Positions 1 to 12,300 of a DNA stretch of 64,000 bases are shown in pieces. The stretch covers positions 310,185,164 to 310,249,163 of the forward strand of contig NC_081414.1 in NCBI RefSeq assembly GCF_030272615.1, read 5' to 3'. Within the stretch, counting starts at the first letter, position 1; the number at the start of each line of letters is the position of its first letter. The position numbers were made by a program, and so were the translations under genes. The notes beneath the pieces are model-generated. The model saw only the letters and a list, made by a program, of their open reading frames with translations, ran no database searches and was not told where the DNA came from. This DNA is from Cryptomeria japonica. Taxonomy: Eukaryota; Streptophyta; Pinopsida; Cupressales; Cupressaceae.

Positions 1-184
1 GTTGCAAATCGTAAGTCCCCTTGTGCTCCCAGCAAATCACATCAATCACTGAGTAATCCCGCAGTCAAGACCTGACAATCAAAACCTTAAGGTCGTCCCC
101 TTTGATCAAACACAAGAAACAACATTAGGGATTTCCTTATCTCAAGAGAGGATAGGATACTCGGCGAGTACATTCTATTATGCG
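1..184 (+). repeat. LTR fragment, 3' (U5-like) part
   Basis: This stretch resembles the last ~200 bp of the LTR that ends at 14022. Both have the 'gtaagtccccttgtg' phrase, then 'ccagcaaa.tcaca', then 'caagagaggata', then a short run ending in a Tattatg. It is cut off by the window edge on the left and loses similarity near 177-184, where a second copy of the same family begins part-way through its U3. No coding potential is seen. Confidence 0.5.
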
Positions 185-390
185 TTGCCCGGATGGAGTT
201 TGCAACGATGCGAATTTAGACACGTCAACACATCATCATCAATATTGGTCGAATTTTCAAAGAAAGACATGTGTCCCATCAAATGTAATTTTGTCATTGA
301 TCAAGCATTAAATGGTTTGCAATGGGTTTCTATCTTTCGATCTTGGCCATTGATTGTGAATCAATCTAAGCAACTGAATTGTACTAAGAG

Positions 391-402
391 CACTATATAA
401 GG
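391..402 (+). promoter_or_regulatory. TATA box of LTR
   Basis: The motif cactatataagg is found here and recurs at the homologous place in the LTR at 13143-13156 (cactatataagcc). In both copies it lies about 30 bp upstream of similar AT-rich text. This fits a retroelement core promoter, but the copy is fragmentary and its activity is unknown. Confidence 0.45.
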
Positions 403-553
403 CTCTACTTCTTCATTTCGAAAGGTTGATAGATGGCGAATAGTAATAGTTAGTAGCTCAGTAGCAAATAGCAAATAGTTAGGAAGAGAAGGCAAAGATT
501 GTTGCCAAGATATTGTCAAAAAGCATGTAAACTTCATTGAAGATATGGTGAAT

Positions 554-2083
554 TGTAATATCCCTTGGTAAATCTGACCTTGTTGTGATGATTTGAGCTC
601 CTAGGAATACTGTCATACACTTGCCTTGCAAAGTCTGTACTTGCTGTTCTTTGTTTCAGTTTGTTTGGTTTTGTTTTGATGACTGCCAATGATGACCAAA
701 TGCTTAAAAAATGGATGTAAATAAGCTTAACAAATAACAAAGATGCAATGCAAGACTTCTCTTTTGGATTTCCAATGGCTTGTGAAGATTGAAAATGATT
801 GTAACTGATTCCTACAGCCAATAAGCATTTCTACAAACACTTGGCATGCATAATAATGATTCAACATAAACTGAAATGAATAACTACAGCAAAGGAATTT
901 CATCAAACAGTTATTGTGCAACCTTGTAACTCCTTATTTTCGAATGCCAAAGCCAAGTACGATGTGCCAAACTAAATGATGTTAATATATAATGAGAAAC
1001 CTAGAAAATAATGGCAGTTTGCTGTTGAAAATACTTGATGGTGCGCCTGCTAGTAAAGAGTTCTTCGACATATAACATTCACTAAGGCTGCACTAACTGT
1101 GGTGTCCACCAAGATGAATAGTGAGGCACATTTTCATAGGCGTTTAGGTCTGTTGAAGGACATGCCTAAACCTGGTGATGAATTCTACAGGCTGCAGTAA
1201 CAATAAAATCTGAAATGAAGCTTCAGTCTGATCTATAATGGCTGCAATAATGAATCTTCAGGTTTGCAGTTGATTAACCTTTATTGCTCCACAAACCCTT
1301 GATAAAATCCTTCACATTAGGCACAAATTGGACTTCCGAATGAAGCCCACACTCCAGCAATAATCTCAAATGGTATCTCACAACCTCAAAATTGCTCAAA
1401 CACTAAAGAGTTTTTGTTCTCCAATGGCTGAAGATGCTTGATAATCTGCAGAAACCCTTGGTCTCACAAATCCCAAAGCACTTGATAAAAGACAAAGTCA
1501 AATAGTCATAACATAATGAGTTCGATTTGCCTTGAAGCCCTTTTAATACTTCTCTAAATGGCTCGACCCCAAAAGCACTTAAATAACATTTAAATGTTAT
1601 TTTAATACTTACTTCATGGACTTAGGAAAATAATATTAATTGTGGGCGTACTTTTCCAATGAGTATTAATTACTCATGACCCTCAAAATGGCCCCACTTT
1701 ATTATAAAGTCAATTTATAACTTTATAATATAACAAATAATTAAACATCATTAAAGGCCATTAAAATATTAATATCTCATTAAATACTCATTATTTTGAC
1801 GAGTTGTCTGAACCAGGAAGTCAACCACTGCATCCACTACGCATCCAACTGCCTTACTAAAAAAAGTAAGGATCCCTCTCAATCATCCACTAACTTACTA
1901 TAAATAGTAAGTGTGAGAAACTGAGTCAAGCAAAGGCCAGTCTTGAACCAAACTGAGTTTTGGAGAAGAGAACACTTTGCCAACTGCCCACTAGGACCCT
2001 CTAACCCTCTGCTTTAGCCTACGAGAGCCAAAATGATAGGCTAAACCATCAAGACAGGAACGAGCTAAAAAGGGGACATTACA
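554..2083 (-). mobile_element. Solo LTR, 1,530 bp, TSD TGAAT
   Basis: TGAAT stands at both 549-553 and 2084-2088. Removing this element and one TGAAT restores the surrounding LTR (gaagatatggtgaat + tctatgtg). The ends are TGTAATATCCC and GGGGACATTACA, a good inverted pair. On the minus strand it therefore starts TGTAATGTCCCC, the same start style as the elements ending at 25580, 45725 and 63555. A perfect palindrome, acttactataaatagtaagt, lies at 1893-1912. There is no internal region and no ORF of note, which fits a solo LTR left by LTR-LTR recombination. Confidence 0.8.
1893..1912. repeat. 20-bp near-perfect palindrome in solo LTR
   Basis: The sequence acttactataaatagtaagt forms a hairpin with ACTTACTAT/AATAGTAAGT-type arms. 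The same palindrome occurs twice in the related LTR at 43716-45725 (45391-45410 and 45525-45544). Each time it is followed by '...ctgagtc...aaaggcc'. Confidence 0.75.
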
Positions 2084-2744
2084 TGAATTCTATGTGTTGA
2101 TTCAACAATTTGCATGGTCTCTACTTCTCGTTTCTTTTCATGTTATTTAGATGAAAGGAAGAACTTCGTGTATGATTAATGGTGAAATTCGTATATCCAT
2201 ACTACTAACACTTTGCTGATTGTAAAGTGCCTTGTGCAATCAACTGGATCCATCTTAGCTAACCTTAACTTCAATTATCATTCTTTCATGGGTATGCATC
2301 AACTCGATGGTATCTATGCTTGTAGTTTTGATTTGAAAATCATAAAGCTATCCTTAGAAGATTGCACTAGCCTTGTGGAGATGTTTGTTGTATGTCAAAG
2401 CAAGACTTAGTTGAATTTAATCAAAGATTGTCCAATGCTCTTACATTCCTAGAGTTAGATTAGATCTCTCTCAACCCTATCCTTTTTCCTTTTTTTTCAA
2501 ATCAAGTGAAATCCCACATTCCAGCAACATTCGAGCATTCAACGAAGTCCACCTTGTGATCCCAGCAATATCACATCATATACAACTGAGTCTATCCAAG
2601 AGCACGTCAAGACCAGACATTCGAGAACCTTGAAGTCATCCCACTTGATCATACAGCTTAGCATTTGGGAGTCTTTGTTCCAGAGGGGATAGAATACTTA
2701 GTATTTTATTATATGTTGCATAGTTTGTAAAAACACTATCAACA

Positions 2745-5535
2745 GGACCCAAGCATTGTATGACAATAGAAAGGATTTACATAACACAAGTAATTCTTTG
2801 CATGTTATATGGTCAAGGGAAGAAAAACATAAAAAAAAAAATATTTGCATTCATCACTTCTTAACCACATGACTTTCTCCTCTTACCATATGCACATCAA
2901 ACTCATCATTGTACAACAACCACAAACAATTCAAACCTTGATTGTATGGCTATTTCTACCAAATTGTACCATACACAATCACCAGTTACTCCTCATTGTA
3001 TGATTTCTACCTTGCCATATATTCTACCTTCCTCAACAATGTGTACTTATACACTTTTCTTTAAGTTTGCTACTAATTATGTTACCATTTTATTGTTTAG
3101 GTTTCTAAGTGCAATGTTACTGTATTCTAATCAGGTCATATATAGCTTGCATTTCACAGTTTCTAGTATATGATTTAGAATATTTCAACCTTGTAGTTAG
3201 CAAAGAATAAATAACTATGTTGTAGTCGGCTATATAATCTATATAATAAATAGTTACATTTTGTATTTGTGGTGTTAGTCCCCGACCAGGTTATTAGTTA
3301 TTGGTTGGTAGCCTTAACCAACATTGGTCTACTATTTATATGTACTTGTTGCTCATAGTCGGGGACCACTTTGATGATGCTATGCTTATTGCATATCTAA
3401 AAATTGGTAATAAAGTTGTTGTGTTGCAAACACACATGCCTGATTTCAAATGGGGACCCCTCTTTTTTTTCAGCTTGTTAGCTTAGTTTTGCTTAGCTTG
3501 CCAGTTGTTTTGATCTCTTAGCCTTTAAAAAGGTACCAATGTCTTGTCAGTCTAGGAAGGAACTTTGATCAATCCATGAAGTAAGAGTGCAAAGTTTAAT
3601 CCTTAGAGGGGTGTGATCAGGATTCAAGTTCATGAATGAGTGATCTTCAAGATGAGGAATGGAGGGCTCAATCCTAGGGAAATTTTGCTTGACAAGTCAA
3701 GAAGAAAATTGTTAAGGAAAAAAATGAAACTCCTTCTCTAAGTACAATTATGCCCTCAAATCTATAGACAAGGTTAATTTCACTTGGGCTTTTATTGAAA
3801 AATCCTTCAACAAGTGGGAATTTCGCTTGAGAATCCATACACAACTCTCAAATTCCCTTGGAAGAAATTGAAAATTCTTGAACAGGTGCAAAATTCGCAA
3901 GGAAAAAGGTGATAATTTCCCGCTCTAGGTCTAAAACCCACTCATTTGTCCTTCACATGAAATCCCATAGAAAACATTGTAAAAATTGTAAAGAAGCGAG
4001 TACATATTATGTAGTTTAGGTTAGTTTTTAATTTAAAGGGAATTTCCCCTTTAGTTCAAAGAGCAGTTCTACCACACATCTATTCCATTTTGTGACACAT
4101 TAAAAGATGTGAATTAAAATGCTAACAAATTTTGGAATGTCTTTAAGTAAGGGCTCAAAAATTCTACAAGATTTGGCATCTTCCCAGGGGGATCTTACCT
4201 AGGATCAAGATCAAATTTATGTTGTTGTGGGTAACATAGCTCTGAAGTAATTTAAGATGCATCTCTCCAAATAACAAGAATGATAATGGGCATAACAGAT
4301 GTCCTATTTCTTCACTTTATTCTTTTTTCTTTAGGCATATACATTGTAGCAATAGCAATCAATTTCCTCATTAAGTCATAAATAAGTATTCTTTCAAATT
4401 GATCATTCCTTATGTAATCCACTTGTAAGATTGAGAACCCCATAAAACATTGAAGGATTCTCATTGTAGAAGAAAAGTGAGAAAGAGAAACAACTTTTGT
4501 TACGATGTTACTTGGGTAGCATCAACTGTCAAAAATAGATGGACTGTATTTTCAAGACTGTGATCACTTTCAAAGTCACTTATCTTTCTTTTCTATGTCG
4601 TTTGTTTTTTAATTTAATGCACTGTTTAGCTTTCTATGATATTCTGTGTATTACTCAACCCAACCCTTGAGGTAGAATATTTAGGTAACAAAGATCAGCT
4701 AGCTAATAAGGACTGGATGGACACAAGATATATGCCTGCCATAATAAGCAGAAAAGTTCTTTGAATCCATAACACCCAAAATGTGAAGGTTTGTAATGTA
4801 CAATTCTATTACTTCAACCCTGAATATGATGAAAGGGTGTAATATTTCCAGGTTCTTAATATAGAAGATAGGAAAGTCATGAATTCAAAAAAACAATAAG
4901 AAAAGGCATCTCAAGATGATGTGTAAATGCTGATGTGAACCATGAAGCTCAAAAAGTGACTTATCATGGAACGTTTAATGGCATTGAGAAGAGAAATTAA
5001 GAAATAGATAATGCAGCTGTATAAATCTGTAGGCCAAACAGATGCGGTCTAGAACCATGATCAATGCAAATGCTAACCATAACAAATACATTGGTAGATA
5101 ATAATGGAGCACAGCTGGATAGACTTGAATCTTGATACTCTCACAGAACGGGTCCCAACTTTACCACTCCACCAAGTCATGGTAGATGCATATTAAACAA
5201 ATCCTAACCATTAAATAATTATGATGAAATCCTAATCTATACAGGAAAATATGAATGTCAATTGCAATCCATATGATTATGCTGATACAGAATACATCCA
5301 ATTTGGAAATTTACAACTAAAGCAATATGTAAATGCATACATAATAACTTGGTGGCAGCCAGAAAGTTAATTGTGTCAAGTGAGACATCAATTTCACTTT
5401 TATTTTTCAATGATATATCCGCCATTGTATGTGTCCAAACTAGATGTGTGATTTACATATGTAATTCTTCTTTCTCTTAAAACTGTGTCAGGCAGATGTA
5501 TCTTTCTGAGCTTTCATATGGAACAGAAATTATAC
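2745..5535 (-). other. menB intron, distal part without recognisable gene
   Basis: This is AT-rich intronic sequence 3' of the last visible menB exon. I searched it on the minus strand for the next expected exon (VGSFDAGYG...) and did not find it, so this intron exceeds 5.5 kb and continues off the window. At 3270-3370 there is a loose inverted pair (gtccccgac / gtcggggac). At 3400-4030 the text 'aaatggggacccct' followed by a T-rich run resembles the start of the LTR at 8961, suggesting an eroded LTR fragment. Nothing else is supportable. Confidence 0.6.
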
Positions 5536-5634
5536 CTTTGGACCAGTTTGACCAAAAACAGCATTATTTGCTGCAATTGTTAAATCGCAAACCATGTGCA
5601 AAACATGCCCACCACCAACCGCATATCCTGCTAC
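5536..5634 (-). CDS. menB: menB exon: crotonase-fold core with oxyanion hole and bicarbonate-site motif
   Basis: This is a 99-nt exon of 33 codons that starts [10 protein letters not shown] and ends FGQTGPK. That is a nearly exact match to 1,4-dihydroxy-2-naphthoyl-CoA synthase, which closes the naphthoquinone ring from o-succinylbenzoyl-CoA. In plants this step belongs to phylloquinone synthesis in the peroxisome. The GGGH segment forms part of the oxyanion hole, and GQTG is the family's bicarbonate-binding loop. Both are intact. The acceptor (tattag|GTAG) and donor (AAAG|gtata) are canonical and the phase is 0. The exon joins in frame to the one at 5724-5762. The next family segment, VGSFD, is not in the window. 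Confidence 0.95.
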
Positions 5635-5723
5635 CTAATATACAAGAAACAAAAAACAAAGTAAATTTGGATTAAACATAAATCCAAATCTTACAAAAAA
5701 TAAGACTATGATAACTATCATAC

Positions 5724-5762
5724 CATTGCAATAACTGGTTTTGGAAGCCGTCGTATCTGTAC
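5724..5762 (-). CDS. menB: menB micro-exon (13 codons)
   Basis: This 39-nt exon encodes VQIRRLPKPVIAM, the helix just before the GGGH loop of dihydroxynaphthoyl-CoA synthase. The acceptor is gttgcag|GTACAG and the donor is GCAATG|gtatg; both are canonical and the phase is 0. It sits between an 89-bp intron (5635-5723) and the 35.9-kb intron upstream. Reading LDVQ from the exon at 41687 into VQIRRL here reproduces the conserved family sequence without a missing residue, which shows the two are consecutive exons despite the distance. A decayed look-alike of this exon and its flank lies near 6455-6547. Confidence 0.93.
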
Positions 5763-6454
5763 CTGCAACAGATAAAATAAACAACTAAATTTAAATCCTA
5801 TTTTAGTTTTATCACATCCAATTTCAATAGGTGGATAAATAAAGTTTCAAATTTTTAGACTGTGTGATTAGCTTCTATGAGGACCAAGATTACAGTATAA
5901 TTTTCAAGGACATAAACTAAATTTCAACACATGAAGTGATAAATATTTTAATTCCAAGTTACTCAGCTTAAGCATAAAGAAGACAAGCAGAGTCTTGTTT
6001 GTTGATAACAGGTAAACAGATACAGTGAAAGCATAAACTAATAGAGTTCAAATCCCAACTAAACTGTTCAAGGTGAATGTGATTAAACCATGAAATGGAA
6101 TATAGGAAAGCATATAAAAAATAAGCAAACTGTAATAAACAACAGATATATGTGGAGAAATCCTTTCAAAAAAAACTCTGCCACCAAAGAGACACTAAGA
6201 TTGTATTAATCTCAAGAACAAGAGTACATCTATACAATCCATTCAATCTTCTTCAATCTAATAGTATTTTAACAACATAACAATACACCTGCGTAACATT
6301 ATGAAACCTCTATCTCATGCCTCCCATAAATAGAGCAATCAAAAATAGAAAATCACCAAGTGATATCGAAAACTAAGAGTCCAAAACATAAGCCCAAAAC
6401 TAGGCACCATCCTCCACTAACAAAAATAAAATAAATAAATAAATCTAAATCCAT

Positions 6455-6547
6455 TTTGGAATCCATTGTAGCTGTATCTACACTATATAAAAGAAATAAT
6501 AAATTCAAATCCTATTTTCAGTTTTAATCACATCCAATTTCAATAGG
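6455..6547. repeat. Degenerate duplicate of the micro-exon and its intron flank
   Basis: About 90 bp here repeat 5740-5829 with substitutions and small indels. Both share ttttggaa, then a pyrimidine/purine match to the exon, then 'aaatcctatttt.agtttt.atcacatccaa' and 'tttcaatagg'. In the second copy the codons and splice signals are eroded, so it is not a usable exon. It ends exactly where the LTR at 6548 begins, so that insertion may have cut the duplicate off. Confidence 0.6.
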
Positions 6548-6901
6548 TGTGCAGTCAGCATACAATGTCTATTATTATGTTTTCATAATATTGGTTATCC
6601 AACTATGTACTAATTGTTTGTATTAAGTCATTTGTCATTCTCAAGTAGTTATAAGTGTTGGTTGGTTGACAGTTGTGTTCCTCTTGGAAACCATCTTGTC
6701 GTTTAAATATATCGTGTATCGTCAAGTAAAGTAGAATGATTTTAGTCGGATCAACTTCGATCCTTGGCTAATCATTTCTAGTCTTCTTTTGTAATAATTT
6801 CATGTTTGTGAATAAAGATATATTTTACTCTTGTATCTAGTATGCATTGTAATCTTTATTATTACTTCATGTATTTGATTTATCAGATATAGCAGTAACC
6901 A
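6548..6901 (+). mobile_element. 5' LTR (354 bp) of a Tat-like Ty3 element
   Basis: The LTR starts TGTGCAGTC and ends AGTAACCA. It is followed two bases later by tggcgtcgctgcc (6904-6916), a variant of the tggcgccgttgcc primer site at 63205-63217. It is short, like the 321-bp and ~300-bp LTRs of the related elements at 53811 and 30842. A TATA-like tttaaatatatcg lies near 6700. The element's gag continues at 26229 after a 19-kb insertion. No matching 3' LTR is recognised. Confidence 0.65.
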
Positions 6902-6903
6902 TA

Positions 6904-6916
6904 TGGCGTCGCTGCC
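6904..6916 (+). other. Primer-binding site (tRNA 3' end match)
   Basis: The sequence tggcgtcgctgcc follows the LTR end by two bases. It differs from the site at 63205-63217 at three positions and from 31119-31131 at a few. The tRNA is not assigned here; a match to the 3' end of a plant tRNA would confirm it. Confidence 0.55.
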
Positions 6917-7136
6917 TTAAAAGAAATAATGTCAAATTATTCATGCACTTAGATCCCAATAAAGGCGAGAAAAGGTCACAAGGTGGTCAAGACCAAGAGA
7001 TCAGGTCATATTTAAGGATTGTAGAATAAAGAGAACAAAGAAAAAGTTTACAAGACACATTCGAGGAAAATCCAGTCAGATGATTCCCAAGTCAGAGCCC
7101 TTCCCAAGAACGAAGTAAAAGCTAAAGCGGTAGCCA

Positions 7137-8233
7137 TGTAACGTCGTAAATTGCACCCCGTGCAATTCCACGTCACAAAAGCATCTCCACCACAAGCCGA
7201 TTGGGAACATTGTCGCTTGTTTGTCCTTTTATCCAAATGGATCGCCCTATCAGCTTGGAACTTGTCTTTTATCAAGCATATTGACCGGTTGACTTATGGA
7301 CTCTAGCGCATCATGGAGACGTCCGTGCGCCGTGCTAGCTTCCCACAAATATGTCAGCCCGCACGTGGTCGTTTGAGTGTTATGCCTATGCTCGAAAGAG
7401 TCCGTAACACCTCTGTCTACAGCCACCGACATCGGGATTCCTTCCAGTGCCTATATCACTTGCATTTTGACACTTTCTAAGGACTTCTTGGTCATTTTAG
7501 CAAGTTTCCAAGCTATTGGCATGTCCTTCTACATCTTTTACAGGTTTCTCCAATGATTATCGTCCACCATTGTTGCATCTTTAAGAGCTTCTTGATTGTT
7601 TATCTTCGATCCTTCAAGCATCAACTTCTCGGGTGTTGAAGGGGAGTTCTCATTATCTAATTATCTTGTTCTCTTATTGCCTTTCTTTGTCATTTATCTT
7701 CCTATTGTTGCCATTATCTGGGTTGTCCGTGGAGGTGGAAACATCGAAACAAGGGTCTAACTGAGGCAAGCCTCTAAACACAACCCCCAACATTTTCTCT
7801 TCTTGTTTGTGTGCAAGTTCGAAATTGAGAGGGAAGTATCTATCTTGTGAGAGGCTTCAATCGTGAACTAGTTGTAAGCTTCCTATATCTTCTCTCATTT
7901 TATTTTAACGTCGCGCACTCTGTATTACTTAGTTTAGCTCATTATTATATCATTTACTTAATAGTGTAGTCGCATCTTTTGTTTCCGTACGGTCTATACA
8001 CTATGTCCGTATAGGACGACAATGCTCCGCACTAGTGTCCCAATTCCGCGCACTCGTGCTCAAGACAAAGGCTTAGCAGAGTCGTCCGAGAACTTTGTTT
8101 GTTGGTCATTTATCTCATTCTGTGCTTAGCGTCCTCTGGCTCAGCTTTAGCGCTAGTTTAAGTGAGGTAGAGCGAATTTAGGTTTGTCCCTTGAGGTTCA
8201 TCACCTTGAGGGTGACAAATCTCATCCTCTACA
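7137..8233 (+). repeat. Left LTR of the gag-protease element
   Basis: It begins TGTAACGTCG and ends CTCTACA. It is closely similar to 21611-22051 and then 25586-26223, so the right copy is the same LTR interrupted once. It is intact, 1,097 bp. Confidence 0.9.
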
Positions 8234-8235
8234 TT

Positions 8236-8256
8236 TTGGTGAACCTGACGTGAACC
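8236..8256 (+). other. Putative primer-binding site
   Basis: The sequence tttggtgaacctgacgtg starts two or three bases after the LTR end, where a primer site is expected. The complementary tRNA was not identified. Confidence 0.4.
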
Positions 8257-8427
8257 AGTTGCATTATCTTTTTCTTTAGTCTTTATTTCATAGTTACATT
8301 TAAAATTTAAAGAAAAGCAAAAAGCGAAAAACAAAAAGACAAACACAAATACGTTTTTACCTTTAAGCACAATTTGATTCAATCTTCTTCACCTCTGAGC
8401 ATTGTAGACTTGTGACACCCTCATAGA

Positions 8428-8960
8428 GTGGTCGAAGTGTTGTGGAGCTTGTCCATGAGCTTTACGACCCAGATTGCCACAGGAGTTGTTGTAAGAAGGA
8501 CTGCTAGGAAAAGTGTTCCTACGAATCGTTACACTCCTCCTAGGCCAAGTCCGGTGTTTAACAATCCACTTCCTGATCCTAATGACTTTATGGCCTCTCG
8601 CCTTGTTAGGACCATTTTGACAGGGGGACCTTCTCCACCTAATTCGCAATCCAATTCTCAGAATAATACCCTAAGGAATCCTCCTCCATCATCTCCTCCT
8701 GTTGTTGATCATGATTCTGCAGTTACCATTGATTTTAAACAGATTAACATGTTAGAGAAGAATTTGAGAGACTTTGTGGGTTTCCTAAACCAAGAGAATG
8801 TCCTCCTCCAGGTTGGAAGTGTTGTAAGCACTCTAAGAGACATGTTGATCTCAGATAGAAGAGGCCTAGAGATGTTGAGGGCATTATCTATGATTGTCAA
8901 GAGTCACAAGCCTTTGGCTGGTACCTCACCCCAGGATAGCCAGTCTAACACTTGTGGTTC
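8428..8960 (+). pseudogene. gag N-terminal part, truncated by insertion
   Basis: An open frame of about 178 codons, Pro/Ser/Asn-rich at first (about residues 25-95) and then helical. It is cut at 8961 by the next element; the remaining codons up to 9036 belong to that element. The gag core resumes at 17258 with ELLKFDWFNGDGDP, the typical start of a retrotransposon gag domain. The Met at 8428 is only the first in the frame and the true start is not certain. Confidence 0.6.
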
Positions 8961-9321
8961 TGTTGTGACGTATTCACACATCGCCCCATTGCAGATGGGG
9001 ACCCCTGCTTTTTGCTTTCTAGGGTTTGCTTTCTAGGTTTTTTTAGGGTTTTGTCTGTTAGCCTTTGCAGGATGAGTGCTGTCAGGGGGGGTCGTTGTAT
9101 AGCCGGCTCTGCTTGAGCTAGGATGGGTCAGTGGATGCTCCAAGTTAGGGTTTCTTTCAAGGTCTTCTTTAGGCTTGGTTTTGCTGGTGATGTCCCGTTT
9201 GAGTTCGAGGAAGTTAGTGAGTAGTTGAACAAATTTGGCTAAGGCATCGAAGGAATGAATCAAAGATCAAGACAAAGGTAGAGTCAAGTGGAAAAGGAGG
9301 TGAATTAAGCCCAAAATGAAG

Positions 9322-12300
9322 ATTTCGCTCCTAACCCTTCCAAAGGGTCCAGAGCGAAATCCAATTTTCCTCCACTTTGCTCCAGGATATGACCAAAGTT
9401 ATAGACTTTCGAGGCATAATTGAGAGGGCTTGATGCAACTTTTCCTTAGAGAAGATATTTTAGACCTTGGGATGATGAAAGCTAGCCTTAAAAGAGTATT
9501 TCGCTCCTGACCCTTCCAAAGGGTCCAGAGCGAAACCTTCCCTTTTTGCCTTCCTTTGGCCTTAAAACCTAGTCTGACCTTGCCTAGACCAAGTTGGGTG
9601 ATAGATTATCTTGATAGTGAGGAGGAAGTTGATTTGATCAAGTTTGGGGGAGAATGAGGTGAACCTAAGTGAGAAGGTAGCCAAGAACATGATTTTCGCT
9701 CCTGACCCTTCCAAAGGGTCCAGAGCGAAAATCCTTGAGGACCTCAGTTTCTTCCTTGTCTAGGTCAAGTTCGTAGTTCCTTAGGCATGTATAAGGGTGT
9801 TTTGACATGTTCTAGCCTTAGGAGATGAGTAAAGGCGAAAAGAATGAAGGATTCTAGCCTAAAGGATGAATTTCGCTCTTGACCCTTCCAAAGGGTCCAG
9901 AGAGAAATTCTTAAAAACACTCATTTTTCCTTTAGCCAGAGTCAGGACCAAGGTGGAAATGAAAGGAAAGTAATCTATGTTTGCCCCCCAAAGAGGATGA
10001 GAGTTAGAAAAGTCAAGGATCAAACCCAAAACATGATTTTCGCTCCTAACCCTTCCAAAGGGTCCAGAGCGAAAATCTTTGTAGCTCTTATTTTCCTCCT
10101 TATTTTGGCTAAGCTTTGGCATGATGGAGAAGGAATTAGTATGTTCTTGCCTTGAGAGGAAGTTGGATGATTTTGAAGATCAAGATTTTAGCCTAAGAGT
10201 GATTTTCGCTCCTGACCCTTCCAAAGAGTCCAGAGCGAAATTCACTATAAACCTCATTTGCTACTTGATTTGGGCATCAATCCTTGTTCCTTAGGTGAAA
10301 AATGATCTAAGATTGCCTCTTGAGGTGGTTTGAAGTTTGAAAAGTGAGTGATCAAGCCTAAACTAAGATTTTTGCTCTTGACCCTTCCAAAGGGTCCAAA
10401 GCGAAAATCCTCCTAAGGCTCATTTCCTCCCTAGTTTGACCAAATTTTGATTTGCAAGGCATCTTGAAAGGAAGGATGGATGGAAGTTAGATAGCATGTC
10501 TTTGCCTCTTGAGGTGGTTTGGAATTGGAGAAATGAAGAATCAAGCCTAAAAAATGATTTTCGCTCTTGACCCTTCTAGAGGGTCCAGGGCGAAAATCTA
10601 CTTAGACCTCTTTCCCTTCCTTGTTTGACCAAATTTTGATGTCCAAGGCATGCTGAAAGGGAGAATGAACATGTTGTGGCCTTTGGGAATGTTTGAAAGA
10701 GTTGAGGAATGAGTGTTTTAGCCAAGGAAGGAAATTTCGCTCCTGAACCTTCCAAAGGGTCCAAAGCGAAATTCCTTACAAACCTATATTTTCTAACCTT
10801 GCTTGAGCTTAGACCTTGTTCCTAAGGCGAAGAGAGAGGATATTTTACCTTGCAAAGAAGATTGGGATTGAAAGAATCATGATTTTGGTCTAGAAAGGGA
10901 AATTCGCTCCTGACCCTTCCAGAGGGTCCAAGGCGAAATTGTGCAAAACCTATCTTTTCCCTTAGTTTCATGCCAAATCTAGTGTGGATCATGATTAAAG
11001 AAGGCCTTAGGAATGACTCCAAATTGCCAATGATTATCAAGGTTGAAGGAATTGAGCCAAATGATGAAAATCGCTCCTGACCCTTCCAAAGGGTCCAGGG
11101 CGAAAATTCTTCAACCACCTATTTTCCCTTGCAAAGTCAAGTCAAACTTGGGTTGGATGTGAGAGGAGAAGTGTTTTCTAGCCTTTTGAGGTGAATTCAA
11201 CTTGAAATGATGGAGGAATAAGCCTAAATTAAGAAATTCGCTCCTGACCCTTCCAAAGGGTCCAAGGCGAAATTTCACCAAAACCACCTTTTTTCCAAAT
11301 TTGTGACAAGACAATTGCAAACTAAAGTGAATTGGGATGGAAGAAGTCTTTAGGAGTAACTTCAAGTTGCTAGGAAACATTGAAATTGAAGGAATTGAGC
11401 CAAATCAAGAATTTCGCTCCTAACCTTTCCAAAAGGTCCAGAGCGAAATTCTAAAATCCATCTATTCCTTTCACATTAAGACCAAGCCAGGCCTGGACAA
11501 AGATGATAGAAGCCCTTGAGGTTGCCCTTGAATGGATTTTGGTGTCCAAAAATGATGATTTTGGGCTAGAGGAAGAAATTCGCTCCTGACCCTTCCAAAG
11601 GGTCCAGAGCGAAAAACACTAAAACCATCCTTTTCTCCAAATTTTGTGCTAAGTCAGGCCTAGACTAGGGTGAGAAAAACTATTTGGAATACCTTGGAAA
11701 GATGTTTGACCATATAAAGTGTGAATTTTGAGCTAAAATGAGAATTTTGCCCCTGACCCTTCCAAAGGGTCTAGAGCAAAATTCTAGATAGGTCGTGTCC
11801 CTGGCTAGGTTTTTGAGCGAATTTGACTTTTTAGGCCTTGTGAAGATCAAACCAATGTTGCCAAGTTGGGAAGTGGATTCAATGTGAGGGAGTCCAGATG
11901 AAGTGAGGTGAAGAAAATGAAATTGGGTGTGAATAGGCAAGCAAAAAGTGAATTTCGCTCCTGATCCTCCCAAAGGTCCAGAGCGAAATTCATCTAAATC
12001 ACTATTTCCCCTTTGTGTCAAGACAAGATTTTGATTCCTAAGGCATGAAAAGACTGGAGGGAGGTTATTTAAGCCTTGTGAGATGAATTGAGGTAAAGGA
12101 AGTGTAGAATGAAGCCTAAAGAAGGAATTTCGTTCCTGGCCCTTCCAAAGGGTCCAGGGCGAAATTCCCATTATCACCTAATTTGCCCATGTGAGAAACT
12201 AAAAGGATGGATCCCTAGACTTTGTTGGACTAAAACAAGCATATGCTCACCTTCCGGAGGATTTTTGGAGTAATTGAGGCCTAACCAAGAAAATTCGCTC

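Larger units (their letters stand above)
185..2744 (+). repeat. LTR of the same family, split by a solo LTR
   Basis: The two parts, 185-553 and 2084-2744, align in order with 12930-14022. Shared landmarks are 'agacatgtgtcc', a TATA box (cactatataagg near 391), 'gaagatatggtgaa', 'atgcatggtctc', and the terminal 'ttattat...cacta-tcaaca'. The right edge ends in CA at 2744. What follows does not look like a primer-binding site, so this is probably a solo or truncated LTR. The split is caused by the element at 554-2083. Confidence 0.6.

Noticed and set aside
1-5535. Next menB exon (VGSFDAGYG...)
   Set aside because: I looked for it on the minus strand and found no match; it must lie outside the window.
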